A stretch of DNA of 59,419 nucleotides from Prevotella sp. UBA2754 (GCA_002353295.1 DEJG01000014.1:124058-183476), one strand, 5' to 3'; positions 35,487 to 45,376 are shown, counted from the first letter of the stretch. Numbers and translations are program-made. Notes: generated by a model not told the origin, from the letters alone.

Positions 35487-36857
35487 CTACTTTATCCAGC
35501 CTTGATATTCAAACTTGCAATCCCGATATTGGTCATTGACACGCACATAGGTAGATTTTATCTTGTTAACTACCCACTCATGCAATTTCTCCTGACGACG
35601 TTTCTCCAGCACCAAATCCTTCATCACTTGGAAATCTTCTGTGATAGTAGCTTTATGCCCTTCTGTACGACTCTTCAACTTAGCAATAACACATACGGTC
35701 TTACCACGTTCGTTAATCATCTGGAAAGGTGCAGAAATCTCTCCCACTTTCAGCGTATCCACAGCACGGGCCACCTCTGATGGAAGATCTTGTAACCGGA
35801 ATCGGGAAGTACGTCCGTTTTGAGTGGCATTAGCCATCAAGCCATTATTATTACGCGTATCTTTATCATCTGAAATAACAGAAGCTCCAGCTTCAAAACT
35901 GAATTTTCCTTCAATAATCTCTGCACGGATAGAATCCAAACGAGCCAGCGAACGGTCAATAGACTCCTGACTGACAACAGGTTTTCGCAGGATATGGCGG
36001 ACATTCACCTTATCACCACGTTTATCTATCAATTGGATAATATGGAAACCAAATTCCGACTCAACGATTTTTGAAATCTTTTTAGGATCAGTCAGATTAA
36101 AAGCTACATTGGCAAAAGCTTGATCCAACGTACCACGACCCGTAAATCCCAATTCTCCACCACGGCGAGCGGTTCCAGGGTCCTCGGAATACATACGAGC
36201 TAATGTCTGGAAAGTTGTTTCTCCTTTATTCACACGTTCCGTATAATCACGAAGTTCCTCCTTCACACGATTGATTTCATCTTGATCGATACGTGGAGTC
36301 TGCGAGATTATCTGTACTTCCACTTCTGTAGGTACAAATGGGATACTGTCTTGAGAGAGATTGGCAAAATACCTGCGTACATCAGCTGGTGTCACCGTAA
36401 TATCCTTCACCAAATGCCGTTGCATCTCTTGTACCATCTGACGCTCACGGAAAGACTCGCGCAACTCGTTACGAATCTGAGTCATATTTTTCTTATGATA
36501 CTCTTCCAGTTTTTCACGTGAGCCTATCACAGAAATCATATATTCAATCTGCTGTTCGATACCTTGGGTTATCTCAGCTTCAGTAACTTCTATACTATCA
36601 ATAGCGGCCTGATGCAAATAGAGTTTCTGTACAGCTATCTGCTCTGGAATAGCACAATCCGGATCACCAGTCCATCGGTGGCCTTCTTGCTGGGCTTGCG
36701 CACGCATAGCCTCAACATCCGATTTCAAAATAGCCTCATCGCCTACCACCCAAATAACCTCATCAACAACACTTTGAATACTGTCATTGACAGCCTTCCC
36801 CTGTATAGGTAAAACTATCAGGAAAAACATCACGGCTATAATGTTTCGCATTTTCAT
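35487..36857 (-). CDS. Periplasmic SurA-like peptidyl-prolyl isomerase, two parvulin domains
   Basis: This predicted periplasmic chaperone of 456 aa assists outer-membrane protein folding. It has a signal peptide (RNIIAVMFFLIVLPIQGKA), a SurA_N-like helical region (~25-160, starting with VVDEVIWVVGDEAILKSDVEAM) and two PpiC/parvulin domains (about 180-280 with MYSEDPGTARRGGELGF, and about 285-400 with VNVRHILRKPVV). It starts 1 nt after the upstream isomerase gene and is followed by the OstA-like gene, forming an envelope-biogenesis block. The name surA is plausible but orthology is not shown. Confidence 0.88.
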   Translation of the reverse strand: MKMRNIIAVMFFLIVLPIQGKAVNDSIQSVVDEVIWVVGDEAILKSDVEAMRAQAQQEGHRWTGDPDCAIPEQIAVQKLYLHQAAIDSIEVTEAEITQGIEQQIEYMISVIGSREKLEEYHKKNMTQIRNELRESFRERQMVQEMQRHLVKDITVTPADVRRYFANLSQDSIPFVPTEVEVQIISQTPRIDQDEINRVKEELRDYTERVNKGETTFQTLARMYSEDPGTARRGGELGFTGRGTLDQAFANVAFNLTDPKKISKIVESEFGFHIIQLIDKRGDKVNVRHILRKPVVSQESIDRSLARLDSIRAEIIEGKFSFEAGASVISDDKDTRNNNGLMANATQNGRTSRFRLQDLPSEVARAVDTLKVGEISAPFQMINERGKTVCVIAKLKSRTEGHKATITEDFQVMKDLVLEKRRQEKLHEWVVNKIKSTYVRVNDQYRDCKFEYQGWIK

Positions 36858-36858
36858 T

Positions 36859-37995
36859 CTATTGGTGTTTATTTACTGTCTTTAATACTTTCTTATTCAC
36901 TCGTACAGGATATTGCTTGCGCAAATCTGCTATCCAATGCTTATTCATCTCATCCTGCAAGTCAGCTACAACAAGTTCACGTACTTCCGTATAATCTTTT
37001 GGCTTAAAACCCTTACGACGGTACTTTTTCTTATTTTTCTTAAAGAAATATTTCAAAGCATCTTCATCTTCCGCAGCATGCCTTCCTACCGAGTGTTTGC
37101 TCTGTTCAAAAAGCAGCAAACCTTCATAATAGCAACGCAATGTTGGATCGCTAGGCATCTGACAACTGACCAAGGAAGTATCTTTCTTCCTTTCTATAAC
37201 ATCACCTTGCAGGCGATTGGCGGTCGTCTGACGGTGAATCTGTCGCTGTCCCACTTCTGCTGCCAACTCGTCTTTCATCTGTTCATAGCTGCCTACAGGT
37301 TTTCTGTCTTTCAACAGCAAGATATGATAACCGACTGTCGACAAAAAGGGACGACTCATTTCACCTATGCCCAAGCTAAAAGCTACATCTTCTATTTCCT
37401 TAAACAGCTGTCCACGAGAAAACCAGCCCATCGCCCCGTTTTTCTGGGCTGACTGTCGATCTTGTGAATATTGCTGAGCCATTTGTCCGAAATCTGCCCC
37501 TCTTTGCAAATCACGATAGACATTCTCCATGCGTTGTTGAACATGACGCAGTTCTTCCCTACTTGCTTTCTGAGCCACAGGCATAAAAATCTGATACAGG
37601 GATATCTGTCCGTCTGTTCCGGCCTTTCTTTTCAAGTTATCATAAGCATGATTGACAGCAGCTTCAGGAATCGTCATCTTACCTACAGTAGTCACAATTG
37701 GTTGAACAGGTGTTTCTGACAAACACCGAGCATACTCCTCCTGAAACTCTGTTGTTGCATCTATATGTGCATCAAGAGCAGCCTTTACTTTCAGTTTATA
37801 GACAATATACGAGTCCAAGAAGTCAGCCACAGACTGACGACCTTCCTGATGATAACTGATAGTCTTTAAATATGACTGTTCGAACTCCGAACGTGTCACT
37901 GCCATATCACCAACAGTAAACAGTATCGGGTCATCAGCTGCCTGACCCAAAACTGGTACAAGCATCATGAGTACGAACAAAAACAAAGACTTCAT
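36859..37995 (-). CDS. Periplasmic parvulin-type peptidyl-prolyl isomerase
   Basis: This is a 378 aa exported protein, counting from the ATG at 37995. It has a signal peptide (KSLFLFVLMMLVPVLGQA), a helical N-terminal region (DPILFTVGDMAVTRSEFEQSYLK) and a PpiC domain containing YSQDRQSAQKNGAMGWFSRGQL. The C-terminus is Lys-rich (KYFFKKNKKKYRRKGFK), unlike typical SurA. The upstream in-frame ATG at 38064 lies inside guaB and is rejected. It starts 1 nt after the guaB stop and leads into the SurA-like gene, so the pair may act together on outer-membrane proteins. Confidence 0.85.
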   Translation of the reverse strand: MKSLFLFVLMMLVPVLGQAADDPILFTVGDMAVTRSEFEQSYLKTISYHQEGRQSVADFLDSYIVYKLKVKAALDAHIDATTEFQEEYARCLSETPVQPIVTTVGKMTIPEAAVNHAYDNLKRKAGTDGQISLYQIFMPVAQKASREELRHVQQRMENVYRDLQRGADFGQMAQQYSQDRQSAQKNGAMGWFSRGQLFKEIEDVAFSLGIGEMSRPFLSTVGYHILLLKDRKPVGSYEQMKDELAAEVGQRQIHRQTTANRLQGDVIERKKDTSLVSCQMPSDPTLRCYYEGLLLFEQSKHSVGRHAAEDEDALKYFFKKNKKKYRRKGFKPKDYTEVRELVVADLQDEMNKHWIADLRKQYPVRVNKKVLKTVNKHQ

Positions 37996-37996
37996 C

Positions 37997-39478
37997 TTAA
38001 TCGTTGGGACGTGAATAGTTTGGAGCCTCGCTGGTAATCGTAATGTCATGGGGATGACTTTCATTCACACCAGCATTGGTAATACGAGTGAACTTAGCGT
38101 CATGCAATTTCTCTATTGTAGAGGCACCACAATACCCCATTCCAGAACGCAGACCTCCTACCAGCTGATAGATAACTTCCTGTACGGTTCCTTTGTATGG
38201 TACTCGACCGGCAATACCCTCTGGAACAAGTTTCTTCACATCTTTAGTATCAGCTTGGAAGTAACGGTCTTTTGAGCCATGTTCCATAGCCTCCAGAGAA
38301 CCCATACCACGATAACTCTTAAATTTACGGCCATTATAAATAATGGTGTCACCAGGACTTTCCTCTGTACCAGCCACAAGTGAACCTATCATTACACAGT
38401 TACCACCTGCAGCCAATGCCTTGACAATATCTCCCGAATAACGCAAACCGCCATCTGCTATCAAGGGAACACCTGTACCCTGTAATGCCTGATAGACGTC
38501 ATAAACAGCACTCAACTGGGGAACACCTACACCAGCAACAACACGTGTCGTACAAATCGAACCTGGGCCTATACCGACCTTCACTGCATCAGCACCATTT
38601 TCCACCAACATTTTGGCAGCCTCGCCAGTTGCAATATTGCCGACCACAATATCAATATTGGGGAAAGACGCTTTTGCTTCACAGAGTTTTTCGACCACCC
38701 CTTTAGAATGTCCGTGTGCAGTATCAATCACGATAGCATCAGCACCTGCATTCACCAAGGCCTGCATACGGTCAAGTGTATCGAAAGTTACACCCACGCC
38801 AGCTGCGACACGCAGACGACCTTTTTCATCTTTGCAAGCCATTGGTTTATCCTTGGCCTTGGTAATATCCTTATAGGTAATCAGTCCTATCAAGTGATTA
38901 TCTTTGTCAACAACAGGAAGTTTTTCAATTTTATTCTCCTGTAAAATCTGGGCTGCAGCAGTCAAATCAGTTTGCTGATGAGTAGTTACAAGATGATCCT
39001 TTGACATAATTTCTTCAATGGGACGATCCAAACGGCGTTCAAAACGAAGATCGCGATTAGTAACAATACCTACCAAGTGTTTCTCTTCATCCACCACAGG
39101 AATTCCTCCAATGTGATATTCTGCCATGATGTCCAAGGCCTGAGCAACCGTAGAACCGAGGGGAATTGTTATAGGATCATAGATCATACCATTCTCTGCA
39201 CGCTTTACAATAGCCACTTCACGAGCCTGGTTCTCAATTGACATGTTCTTATGAATTACACCTATACCTCCTTCACGGGCTATAGCAATGGCCATCTGAC
39301 TCTCTGTCACAGTATCCATTGCTGCAGTTACAAAAGGAATGTTCAGACGGATATGACGCGAAAACTGTGTTTGCAACTCTACCGTCTTGGGCAATACTTC
39401 CGAATAAGCGGGAATCAACAGGACGTCGTCAAAAGTCAAGCCGTCCATTACAATCTTGTCTGCAATAAATGATGACAT
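37997..39478 (-). CDS. guaB: Inosine-5'-monophosphate dehydrogenase
   Basis: GuaB oxidises IMP to XMP with NAD+, the rate-limiting step of GMP synthesis. The 493 aa (start ATG 39478, MSSFIADKIVMDGLTFDDVLLIP) include two CBS domains inserted at about residues 95-210, the catalytic loop GIGPGSICTTR with its active-site Cys, and the flap region with YRGMGSLEAME. A perfect 13-bp inverted repeat covers its promoter (39501-39553). The parvulin gene follows after 1 nt. Confidence 0.97.
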   Translation of the reverse strand: MSSFIADKIVMDGLTFDDVLLIPAYSEVLPKTVELQTQFSRHIRLNIPFVTAAMDTVTESQMAIAIAREGGIGVIHKNMSIENQAREVAIVKRAENGMIYDPITIPLGSTVAQALDIMAEYHIGGIPVVDEEKHLVGIVTNRDLRFERRLDRPIEEIMSKDHLVTTHQQTDLTAAAQILQENKIEKLPVVDKDNHLIGLITYKDITKAKDKPMACKDEKGRLRVAAGVGVTFDTLDRMQALVNAGADAIVIDTAHGHSKGVVEKLCEAKASFPNIDIVVGNIATGEAAKMLVENGADAVKVGIGPGSICTTRVVAGVGVPQLSAVYDVYQALQGTGVPLIADGGLRYSGDIVKALAAGGNCVMIGSLVAGTEESPGDTIIYNGRKFKSYRGMGSLEAMEHGSKDRYFQADTKDVKKLVPEGIAGRVPYKGTVQEVIYQLVGGLRSGMGYCGASTIEKLHDAKFTRITNAGVNESHPHDITITSEAPNYSRPND

Positions 39479-39500
39479 AAAAATACTCCTTTTAAATTTT

Positions 39501-39553
39501 ATTGCGTGCAAATTTACTGCTTTTTTCTGAGATAGCAGTCATTTGCACGCAAT
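39501..39553. repeat. 13-bp perfect inverted repeat over the guaB promoter
   Basis: ATTGCGTGCAAAT (39501-39513) and ATTTGCACGCAAT (39541-39553) are perfect inverted repeats. An inner ACTGC/GCAGT pair (39516-39520, 39535-39539) extends the dyad. The predicted guaB -7 element (TAAATTTG on the minus strand, 39509-39516) lies in the left arm, so it is more likely an operator than an RNA hairpin. Confidence 0.8.
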
Positions 39554-39577
39554 ATTAATACGTTTTAACGCGATTTA

Positions 39578-41761
39578 TCAGTTCGCCATTTCCGATATAA
39601 ACTTGATACGTACCAGACGAATCTCATCTTCTGAACACTCATCGCCCAATTCATCTAAAGCTGTTTCCAAAGAATCCGTGTCACTTTCTGAGAAATAATC
39701 GTAGATATCATCTACATGATCTTCATCCATCACCTCGTCTAGGAAATAATCAATATTCAATTTGGTGCCACTATATACTATTGCTTCAACCTCGTCCAAC
39801 AACTCTTCGAACTCTAGCCCTTGAGCATTGGCGATGTCGTCAAGAGCTACCTGTCTGTCAATACCCTGAATGATTTTCACTTTCAGCATTGACTTCTTGG
39901 CGACTGTACGCACTCGCAAATCAGCCTGACGTGTGATTTCATTCTCATCACAATAGCGTTTAATCAAATCGACAAATTCCTTAGCATAAGGCTGTTTTAC
40001 CTTACCCTCACCGACACCTTGAATATTCTTCAATTCCTCTAAATTGACAGGATAATCTGTAGCCATCTGTTCTAGGGACACATCCTGGAAAATAACATAA
40101 GGAGGACGATTCAACTGTTTCGACACTTTCTTACGCAGGTCTTTCAGCATTGCATTCAAGGTTGGATCCAACGCGCTGGTACCACCTTCTTGTTCCATAG
40201 AAGCCTCATAATCGTCATCAAATTCTTTGTCTTCCACTATCATGAACGACTCAGGCTTTTTAAGGAATTTCTTACCTGATGAAGTAATTTTCAGCAATCC
40301 GTAATTCTCAACGTCCTTCTTCAGATAACCAGCTATCAATGCCTGCCTGATAACAGGATTCCACAGCTTCTCATCCTCATCCTCTCCTGCTCCGAAAAGA
40401 TCCAGTTCTTGATGCTTATGTGCCAGTATCTCATCAGTCTCTCGCCCCATGATAAAATCTATCACATAATCAGAACGGAAATTCTCTTTGACAGCTATAA
40501 CGGTATTCAGAACGATTATCAATTGTTCCTTGGCCTCTATCTTTGTTTTGGGGTGCAGACAGTTATCACAGTTATGGCAATTTTCTTGCTCATAGACCTC
40601 ACCGAAATAATGAAGTAGCATCTTTCTGCGACAAACTGACGTTTCTGCATATGCTGCTGTTTCCTGCAACAATTGGCGACCGATATCCTGTTCAGCTACA
40701 GGTTTGCCCTCCATAAACTTATCCAGCTTTTGCAAATCTTTATTGGAATAAAAGGTAATACACAAACCTTCTCCGCCATCACGACCCGCACGTCCCGTTT
40801 CTTGATAATAGCCCTCCAGTGATTTGGGAATATCATAATGAATGACGAAACGAACATCAGGTTTGTCGATACCCATACCAAAAGCTATCGTTGCCACAAT
40901 GACATCTATCTTCTCCATGAGGAAATCATCCTGGGTCTGAGAACGAAGGCCCGAATCCAATCCTGCATGATAAGCCTGTGCTTTGATTTCATTAGCACGC
41001 AGGATTTCTGCCAGCTCTTCCACTTTTTTACGAGAGAGGCAATAGATGATGCCACTCTTACCAGGATGTTGTTTGATAAACTTGATGATATCCTTATCTA
41101 CATCCTTGGTTTTTGGGCGAACCTCGTAATAAAGATTGGGGCGATTAAACGAACTTTTAAACTCATCAGCATTGACAATACCTAGATTCTTCTTAATATC
41201 CGTACGCACCTTATCAGTTGCCGTCGCTGTCAGAGCTATAATTGGAGCATTTCCTATTTCATTAATGATTGGACGAATACGACGATACTCTGGTCGAAAA
41301 TCATGCCCCCATTCAGAAATACAATGTGCTTCATCAATAGCATAGAATGAAATCTTCGCCTGTTTCAGAAATTCCACATTCTCCTCTTTCGTCAATGACT
41401 CTGGTGCTACATAAAGTAACTTAGTACGTCCCTCTCTCACATCCAGTTTCACTTGGTCGATAGCAGACTTGTTTAATGAAGAATTCAGGTAGTGGGCAGT
41501 TCCCTCCTCACTCATCGCACTAATCACATCAACCTGATTTTTCATCAATGCTATAAGTGGAGAGATTACAATAGCAGTTCCCTCCATCAACAACGAGGGC
41601 AACTGATAACAGAGTGACTTTCCTCCTCCTGTCGGCATGAGCACAAAGGTGTCTTTTCCATCGAGTACATTCTGAACGATGGCTTCTTGATCACCCTTGA
41701 ATTTGTCAAAGCCAAAATATTTTTTGAGGGCTTCAGCCAGATTCACTTTTGTTTTTGCCAT
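39578..41761 (-). CDS. recQ: ATP-dependent DNA helicase RecQ
   Basis: This is a 3'-5' superfamily 2 helicase of recombination and replication-fork repair. From ATG 41761 (727 aa), Walker A is MPTGGGKS, the DEAH box is AIDEAHCISEWGHDFRPEY, motif VI is QETGRAGRDG, then a zinc-binding Cys cluster (CRRKMLLHYFGE...CHNCDNC), the winged-helix domain, and an HRDC-like domain (ELKNIQGVGEGK). An acidic C-terminal tail (EVMDEDHVDDIYDYFSESDTDSLE) follows. It starts 13 nt after clpX; a ~100-nt gap separates it from guaB. Confidence 0.95.
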   Translation of the reverse strand: MAKTKVNLAEALKKYFGFDKFKGDQEAIVQNVLDGKDTFVLMPTGGGKSLCYQLPSLLMEGTAIVISPLIALMKNQVDVISAMSEEGTAHYLNSSLNKSAIDQVKLDVREGRTKLLYVAPESLTKEENVEFLKQAKISFYAIDEAHCISEWGHDFRPEYRRIRPIINEIGNAPIIALTATATDKVRTDIKKNLGIVNADEFKSSFNRPNLYYEVRPKTKDVDKDIIKFIKQHPGKSGIIYCLSRKKVEELAEILRANEIKAQAYHAGLDSGLRSQTQDDFLMEKIDVIVATIAFGMGIDKPDVRFVIHYDIPKSLEGYYQETGRAGRDGGEGLCITFYSNKDLQKLDKFMEGKPVAEQDIGRQLLQETAAYAETSVCRRKMLLHYFGEVYEQENCHNCDNCLHPKTKIEAKEQLIIVLNTVIAVKENFRSDYVIDFIMGRETDEILAHKHQELDLFGAGEDEDEKLWNPVIRQALIAGYLKKDVENYGLLKITSSGKKFLKKPESFMIVEDKEFDDDYEASMEQEGGTSALDPTLNAMLKDLRKKVSKQLNRPPYVIFQDVSLEQMATDYPVNLEELKNIQGVGEGKVKQPYAKEFVDLIKRYCDENEITRQADLRVRTVAKKSMLKVKIIQGIDRQVALDDIANAQGLEFEELLDEVEAIVYSGTKLNIDYFLDEVMDEDHVDDIYDYFSESDTDSLETALDELGDECSEDEIRLVRIKFISEMAN

Positions 41762-41774
41762 AGGCTTATAGGTT

Positions 41775-42992
41775 TTATTGTATGTGTGCCTTGTCGAGCT
41801 GCTCTTGAGCATACTCAGCAGTCACCTTAAAGGATTTTGCTCGTTTCGAGGGTACCTCAAACATGGCATCCATCATGATACTCTCAACAATGGAACGCAG
41901 TCCACGTGCACCCAGTTTATATTCAACAGCCTTGTCAACAATCAAGTTTAATGCTTCTTGAGTGAATGTCAACTTGATTCCATCCATCTCAAAGAGCTTC
42001 TCATATTGCTTGACAATAGAGTTCTTTGGCTCTAGGAGTATGCGCTGCAAGGCATCACGATCCAATGGATTCAAATAAGTCAACACAGGCAGACGACCGA
42101 TAATTTCAGGTATCAGTCCAAACGATTTCAAGTCTTGAGGCAATACATATTTCATTAGATCAGCCTTGTCTATCTTACGCACATTCTGAACAGAATTATA
42201 ACCGACCACATGTGTATTCATTCGCTGGGCGATTTTACGTTCAATACCGTCGAAGGCTCCGCCACAGATAAACAGGATATTTCTGGTATCTACATGGATA
42301 TACTCCTGATCAGGATGCTTGCGGCCTCCTTGGGGCGGAACATTAACTATGGTCCCCTCCAACAGTTTTAACAATCCTTGCTGCACGCCTTCACCACTCA
42401 CATCACGAGTGATACTAGGATTGTCACTCTTACGAGCAATCTTGTCTATCTCGTCAATGAAGACAATACCCCTTTCTGCGGCATCAACTTTGTAATCAGC
42501 CACCTGTAGAAGGCGGGACAGAATACTCTCAACATCCTCACCCACATAGCCAGCTTCTGTGAATACCGTAGCATCAACAATGGTAAAAGGTACATCCAAC
42601 AACTTGGCTATCGTACGGGCCAGCAAAGTCTTGCCCGTTCCAGTAGAGCCGACCATAATGATGTTGCTCTTTTCTATTTCCACGCCATTTTCATCAACAG
42701 GTTGTTGCAGGCGCTTATAATGGTTGTAAACAGCGACTGCAAGGAAGCGTTTCGCTTCATCTTGCCCGATAACATATTGGTCGAGATATTCCTTGATTTC
42801 CTTGGGCTTAGGTACCTTTTTCAAATCTATCTTCTCAGGATTCTGATGTTTTGCATCCGGTCCATACCCGTTCGCCTTTGCAATCTCATAAGCTTGGATA
42901 GCGCAATCCTCACAGATATTACCGCTAATACCCGTTATCAATAGTTTTACTTCCTTGTCCGATCTTCCACAGAAGTTACATATTTTCCTCAT
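41775..42992 (-). CDS. clpX: ATP-dependent Clp protease ATP-binding subunit ClpX
   Basis: ClpX unfolds substrates and feeds them to ClpP. The N-terminal zinc-binding domain has Cys5, Cys8, Cys27 and Cys30. The AAA+ module has Walker A GSTGTGKT (115-122), Walker B IVFIDEIDKI near residue 180 and the pore-loop and sensor regions, ending with the arginine-finger-containing GARGLRSIVE. The length is 405 aa. Its start overlaps the clpP stop by 4 bp (ATGA type), so the two protease subunits are coupled. Confidence 0.97.
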   Translation of the reverse strand: MRKICNFCGRSDKEVKLLITGISGNICEDCAIQAYEIAKANGYGPDAKHQNPEKIDLKKVPKPKEIKEYLDQYVIGQDEAKRFLAVAVYNHYKRLQQPVDENGVEIEKSNIIMVGSTGTGKTLLARTIAKLLDVPFTIVDATVFTEAGYVGEDVESILSRLLQVADYKVDAAERGIVFIDEIDKIARKSDNPSITRDVSGEGVQQGLLKLLEGTIVNVPPQGGRKHPDQEYIHVDTRNILFICGGAFDGIERKIAQRMNTHVVGYNSVQNVRKIDKADLMKYVLPQDLKSFGLIPEIIGRLPVLTYLNPLDRDALQRILLEPKNSIVKQYEKLFEMDGIKLTFTQEALNLIVDKAVEYKLGARGLRSIVESIMMDAMFEVPSKRAKSFKVTAEYAQEQLDKAHIQ

Positions 42993-43657
42993 TTCTTCCT
43001 TATCAATACCTGATCAATCATACCATACTCCTTAGCCTCTTCTGCCGTCATCCAATAGTTGCGATCAGAATCATTCCACACCTTGTCATAAGGGGTATGA
43101 GAATGCTCAGAAATAATGGTATATAGTTCTTTCTTGAACTTCATAATCTCTTTGGCTTCAATTTCTATATCCGAAGCCTGTCCTTGAACTCCACCCAATG
43201 GCTGATGAATCATTACACGACTATGAGGTAATGCAGAACGTTTCCCTTCTTTTCCTGCCACAAGCAGTACGGCAGCCATCGACGCCGCCATACCCGTACA
43301 GATAGTAGCCACATCACTAGAGATAAACTGCATAGTATCGTAAATACCCAAACCGGCCGTCACACTACCACCAGGAGAATTGAGATAGATAGAGATGTCT
43401 TTGCCAGAATCTACTGAATCCAAATAGAGCAACTGCGCCTGTAATGTATTTGCCGTATAATCGTCAATTTGTGTTCCCAGGAAGATGATGCGGTCCATCA
43501 TCAATCGTGAGAAAACATCCATCTGAGTCACATTCAACTGGCGCTCCTCCAGGATATATGGGTTTAAATACTGTGCTTGAGCACTCATCACCTCGTCAAG
43601 AACAAGGCCGTTAATACCTAAATGCTTGGTAGCATATTTTCTAAAATCATTATTCAT
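42989..43657 (-). CDS. clpP: ATP-dependent Clp protease proteolytic subunit ClpP
   Basis: ClpP forms the barrel-shaped serine protease core. The catalytic Ser126 lies in TGMAASMAA and His151 in RVMIHQP, with the Asp in the C-terminal third. YLNSPGGSVTAG forms the substrate-strand loop. It has 222 aa. It has its own predicted -7 element (43719-43726, minus strand) between tig and clpP, flanked by a 10-bp inverted repeat. Confidence 0.97.
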   Translation of the reverse strand: MNNDFRKYATKHLGINGLVLDEVMSAQAQYLNPYILEERQLNVTQMDVFSRLMMDRIIFLGTQIDDYTANTLQAQLLYLDSVDSGKDISIYLNSPGGSVTAGLGIYDTMQFISSDVATICTGMAASMAAVLLVAGKEGKRSALPHSRVMIHQPLGGVQGQASDIEIEAKEIMKFKKELYTIISEHSHTPYDKVWNDSDRNYWMTAEEAKEYGMIDQVLIRKK

Positions 43658-43683
43658 GTTCCTAATCGTTTTAGCGCAATAAA

Positions 43684-43748
43684 GCGGGGTTACTAACCCT
43701 TTTCATAAATTGTAGATACAAAATTACGAAAAAAGTTGGTAACCCCGC
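43684..43748. repeat. 10-bp inverted repeat flanking the clpP promoter
   Basis: GCGGGGTTAC (43684-43693) and GTAACCCCGC (43739-43748) are perfect inverted repeats with a 45-nt interval that contains the predicted clpP -7 element (TAATTTTG on the minus strand, 43719-43726). It could be a two-site operator or a tig terminator with a long loop; no T-tract follows on the minus strand. Confidence 0.7.
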
Positions 43749-43779
43749 AAACTATACTAGTTTTTTTTCTTAAAAAAAC

Positions 43780-45123
43780 TTATTTTTCTTGCAACATCTT
43801 CTGGAAGTCCTCCATCGTGATGTCTTTTTCGTTCAATTTCACAACATTCTTCAACGCTGCAGTCAACTTCAAATCAACGGCACGGTCAACGAGTCCGTCA
43901 ATATTCTCACGTTTCTTCAGCATCTCCTGAGCATAGTTCTCAAGATACTCGTCGGGCACGTTAGACATACCATACTGGGCAAACTGGGCACGAGCTGCTT
44001 CCTTAGCCACATTCTTCAAGTCGTCGTCCTCGACTTTGATTTCCTGAGCAGCTACAAGCTGTTCCTTAATCAGGTGCCAGCCAAGCTCCTGAATACTCTT
44101 CTCGAAGTTATCATCTACAAACTTCTCACCCTTGTCCTTATTGTTGTTCAGCATCACGCGCTTTAGAAGTGCCTCTGGGAATTCCAGTTTACCAACCTTC
44201 TTCTCCATGTGTGCACGGACGTCGAGCAGGAACTTATAGTCAGAATCGGCCTTGAACTGCTGACTGATGATGTCACTGATCTTCTGGCGGAATTCTTTCT
44301 CGTCCTTTACCGTACCTTCTCCGAATGTCTGGTCAAACAATTCCTGATTGATTTCAGCTTTCACGTAGCGAGAGATTTCTGTAATTTGGAAAGTGAAATC
44401 ACCTTCATGTTCCTTCACATCTTCCTTCTGAATCTTCAATAGTGAAGAAACCTCTACATCACTCTCAGGATATGCCTTGCGAGGGTTCCATGTGATAATA
44501 TCACCTAACTTAGCGCCCTCAAAGAGTTTTTTCTGGTCGTCTACCTTCATATACTGAGGCATCAAAACGGCATCAGCAACCTCGATAGTACCATCAATCT
44601 CGCGCAAATCACCCTTCAACATGTCACGTTGTTCTGCATCAAAGGCCTCAACCTTCTCATAATGTCCTGCGCGCTGCTGATACATCTCAACCTGCTGATC
44701 GATAAGTTTGTCGTCAACAGCAATGTTATAGTAGTCAATCTTATCTTTGCCACTTAACTTAGCCTCGAACTCAGGAGCCACAGCAATGTCAAACTTGAAA
44801 GTCAGAGGTTCTTCGCTCTCAAAGTTGAGTGCTTCCTGTTTTTCACTAGGCAATGGTTCGCCCAACATCTGAATCTTGTTCTCACGAACATACTCATAGA
44901 GTTTCTCACCCAGCATTTTGTTAACCACGTCCACCTTGACTGCAGCACCATACTGACGCTTAATAAGTCCCATAGGTGTCATACCCGGACGGAATCCAGG
45001 AACGTTAGCACGTTTACGGTAGTCCTTTAGTGTTTTCTCTACCTCTCCCTGATAGTCTTCTTTCTCCAGTGTAATGGTCATCAAGCCATTAATCTTGTCA
45101 GGAGCTTCAAATGAAATGTTCAT
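43780..45123 (-). CDS. tig: Trigger factor
   Basis: This ribosome-associated chaperone binds nascent chains at the exit tunnel. The N-terminal ribosome-binding domain (MNISFEAPDKINGLMTITLEKEDYQ...) has the family's basic loop, here GFRPGMTPMGLIKRQYG. The FKBP-like insert (~155-250) is degenerate, as usual in Bacteroidetes, and the C-terminal chaperone arms are helical. The length is 447 aa. The promoter element TACCTTTG lies at 45166-45173 (minus strand). It precedes clpPX, a common tig-clpP-clpX order. Confidence 0.95.
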   Translation of the reverse strand: MNISFEAPDKINGLMTITLEKEDYQGEVEKTLKDYRKRANVPGFRPGMTPMGLIKRQYGAAVKVDVVNKMLGEKLYEYVRENKIQMLGEPLPSEKQEALNFESEEPLTFKFDIAVAPEFEAKLSGKDKIDYYNIAVDDKLIDQQVEMYQQRAGHYEKVEAFDAEQRDMLKGDLREIDGTIEVADAVLMPQYMKVDDQKKLFEGAKLGDIITWNPRKAYPESDVEVSSLLKIQKEDVKEHEGDFTFQITEISRYVKAEINQELFDQTFGEGTVKDEKEFRQKISDIISQQFKADSDYKFLLDVRAHMEKKVGKLEFPEALLKRVMLNNNKDKGEKFVDDNFEKSIQELGWHLIKEQLVAAQEIKVEDDDLKNVAKEAARAQFAQYGMSNVPDEYLENYAQEMLKKRENIDGLVDRAVDLKLTAALKNVVKLNEKDITMEDFQKMLQEK

Positions 45124-45165
45124 CTTATTATTACCTTATTTAATTTATTATTCGTTTTGAGCGTG

Positions 45166-45173
45166 CAAAGGTA
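45166..45173 (-). promoter_or_regulatory. Predicted -7 element of tig
   Basis: The minus strand reads TACCTTTGCA, a consensus match, 42 nt before the tig start. Confidence 0.6.
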
Positions 45174-45344
45174 CGAATAAGTGAGCAAAATACAAAATAA
45201 AAAAACTTTTTTTTGTTTTTATTTTCGAACGAAAGTACCTTCGGACCTTGTTTTAAAGGTACGTAATCAGCCTTAGTCGCTTCGCTATACGAAGAACAAG
45301 TAAGCAAAATAACAAATTATTCGCTATTTTTCTTTCATTCAAAA

Positions 45345-45376
45345 TTTGGTACAAAAAAGAAAAAGTTGTATATTTG
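45345..45376 (+). promoter_or_regulatory. Predicted promoter of aldA
   Basis: TTTG (45345-45348), a 20-nt spacer and TATATTTG followed by CA (45369-45376) match the two-part Bacteroidetes promoter. The leader to the aldA start is about 52 nt. Confidence 0.65.
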
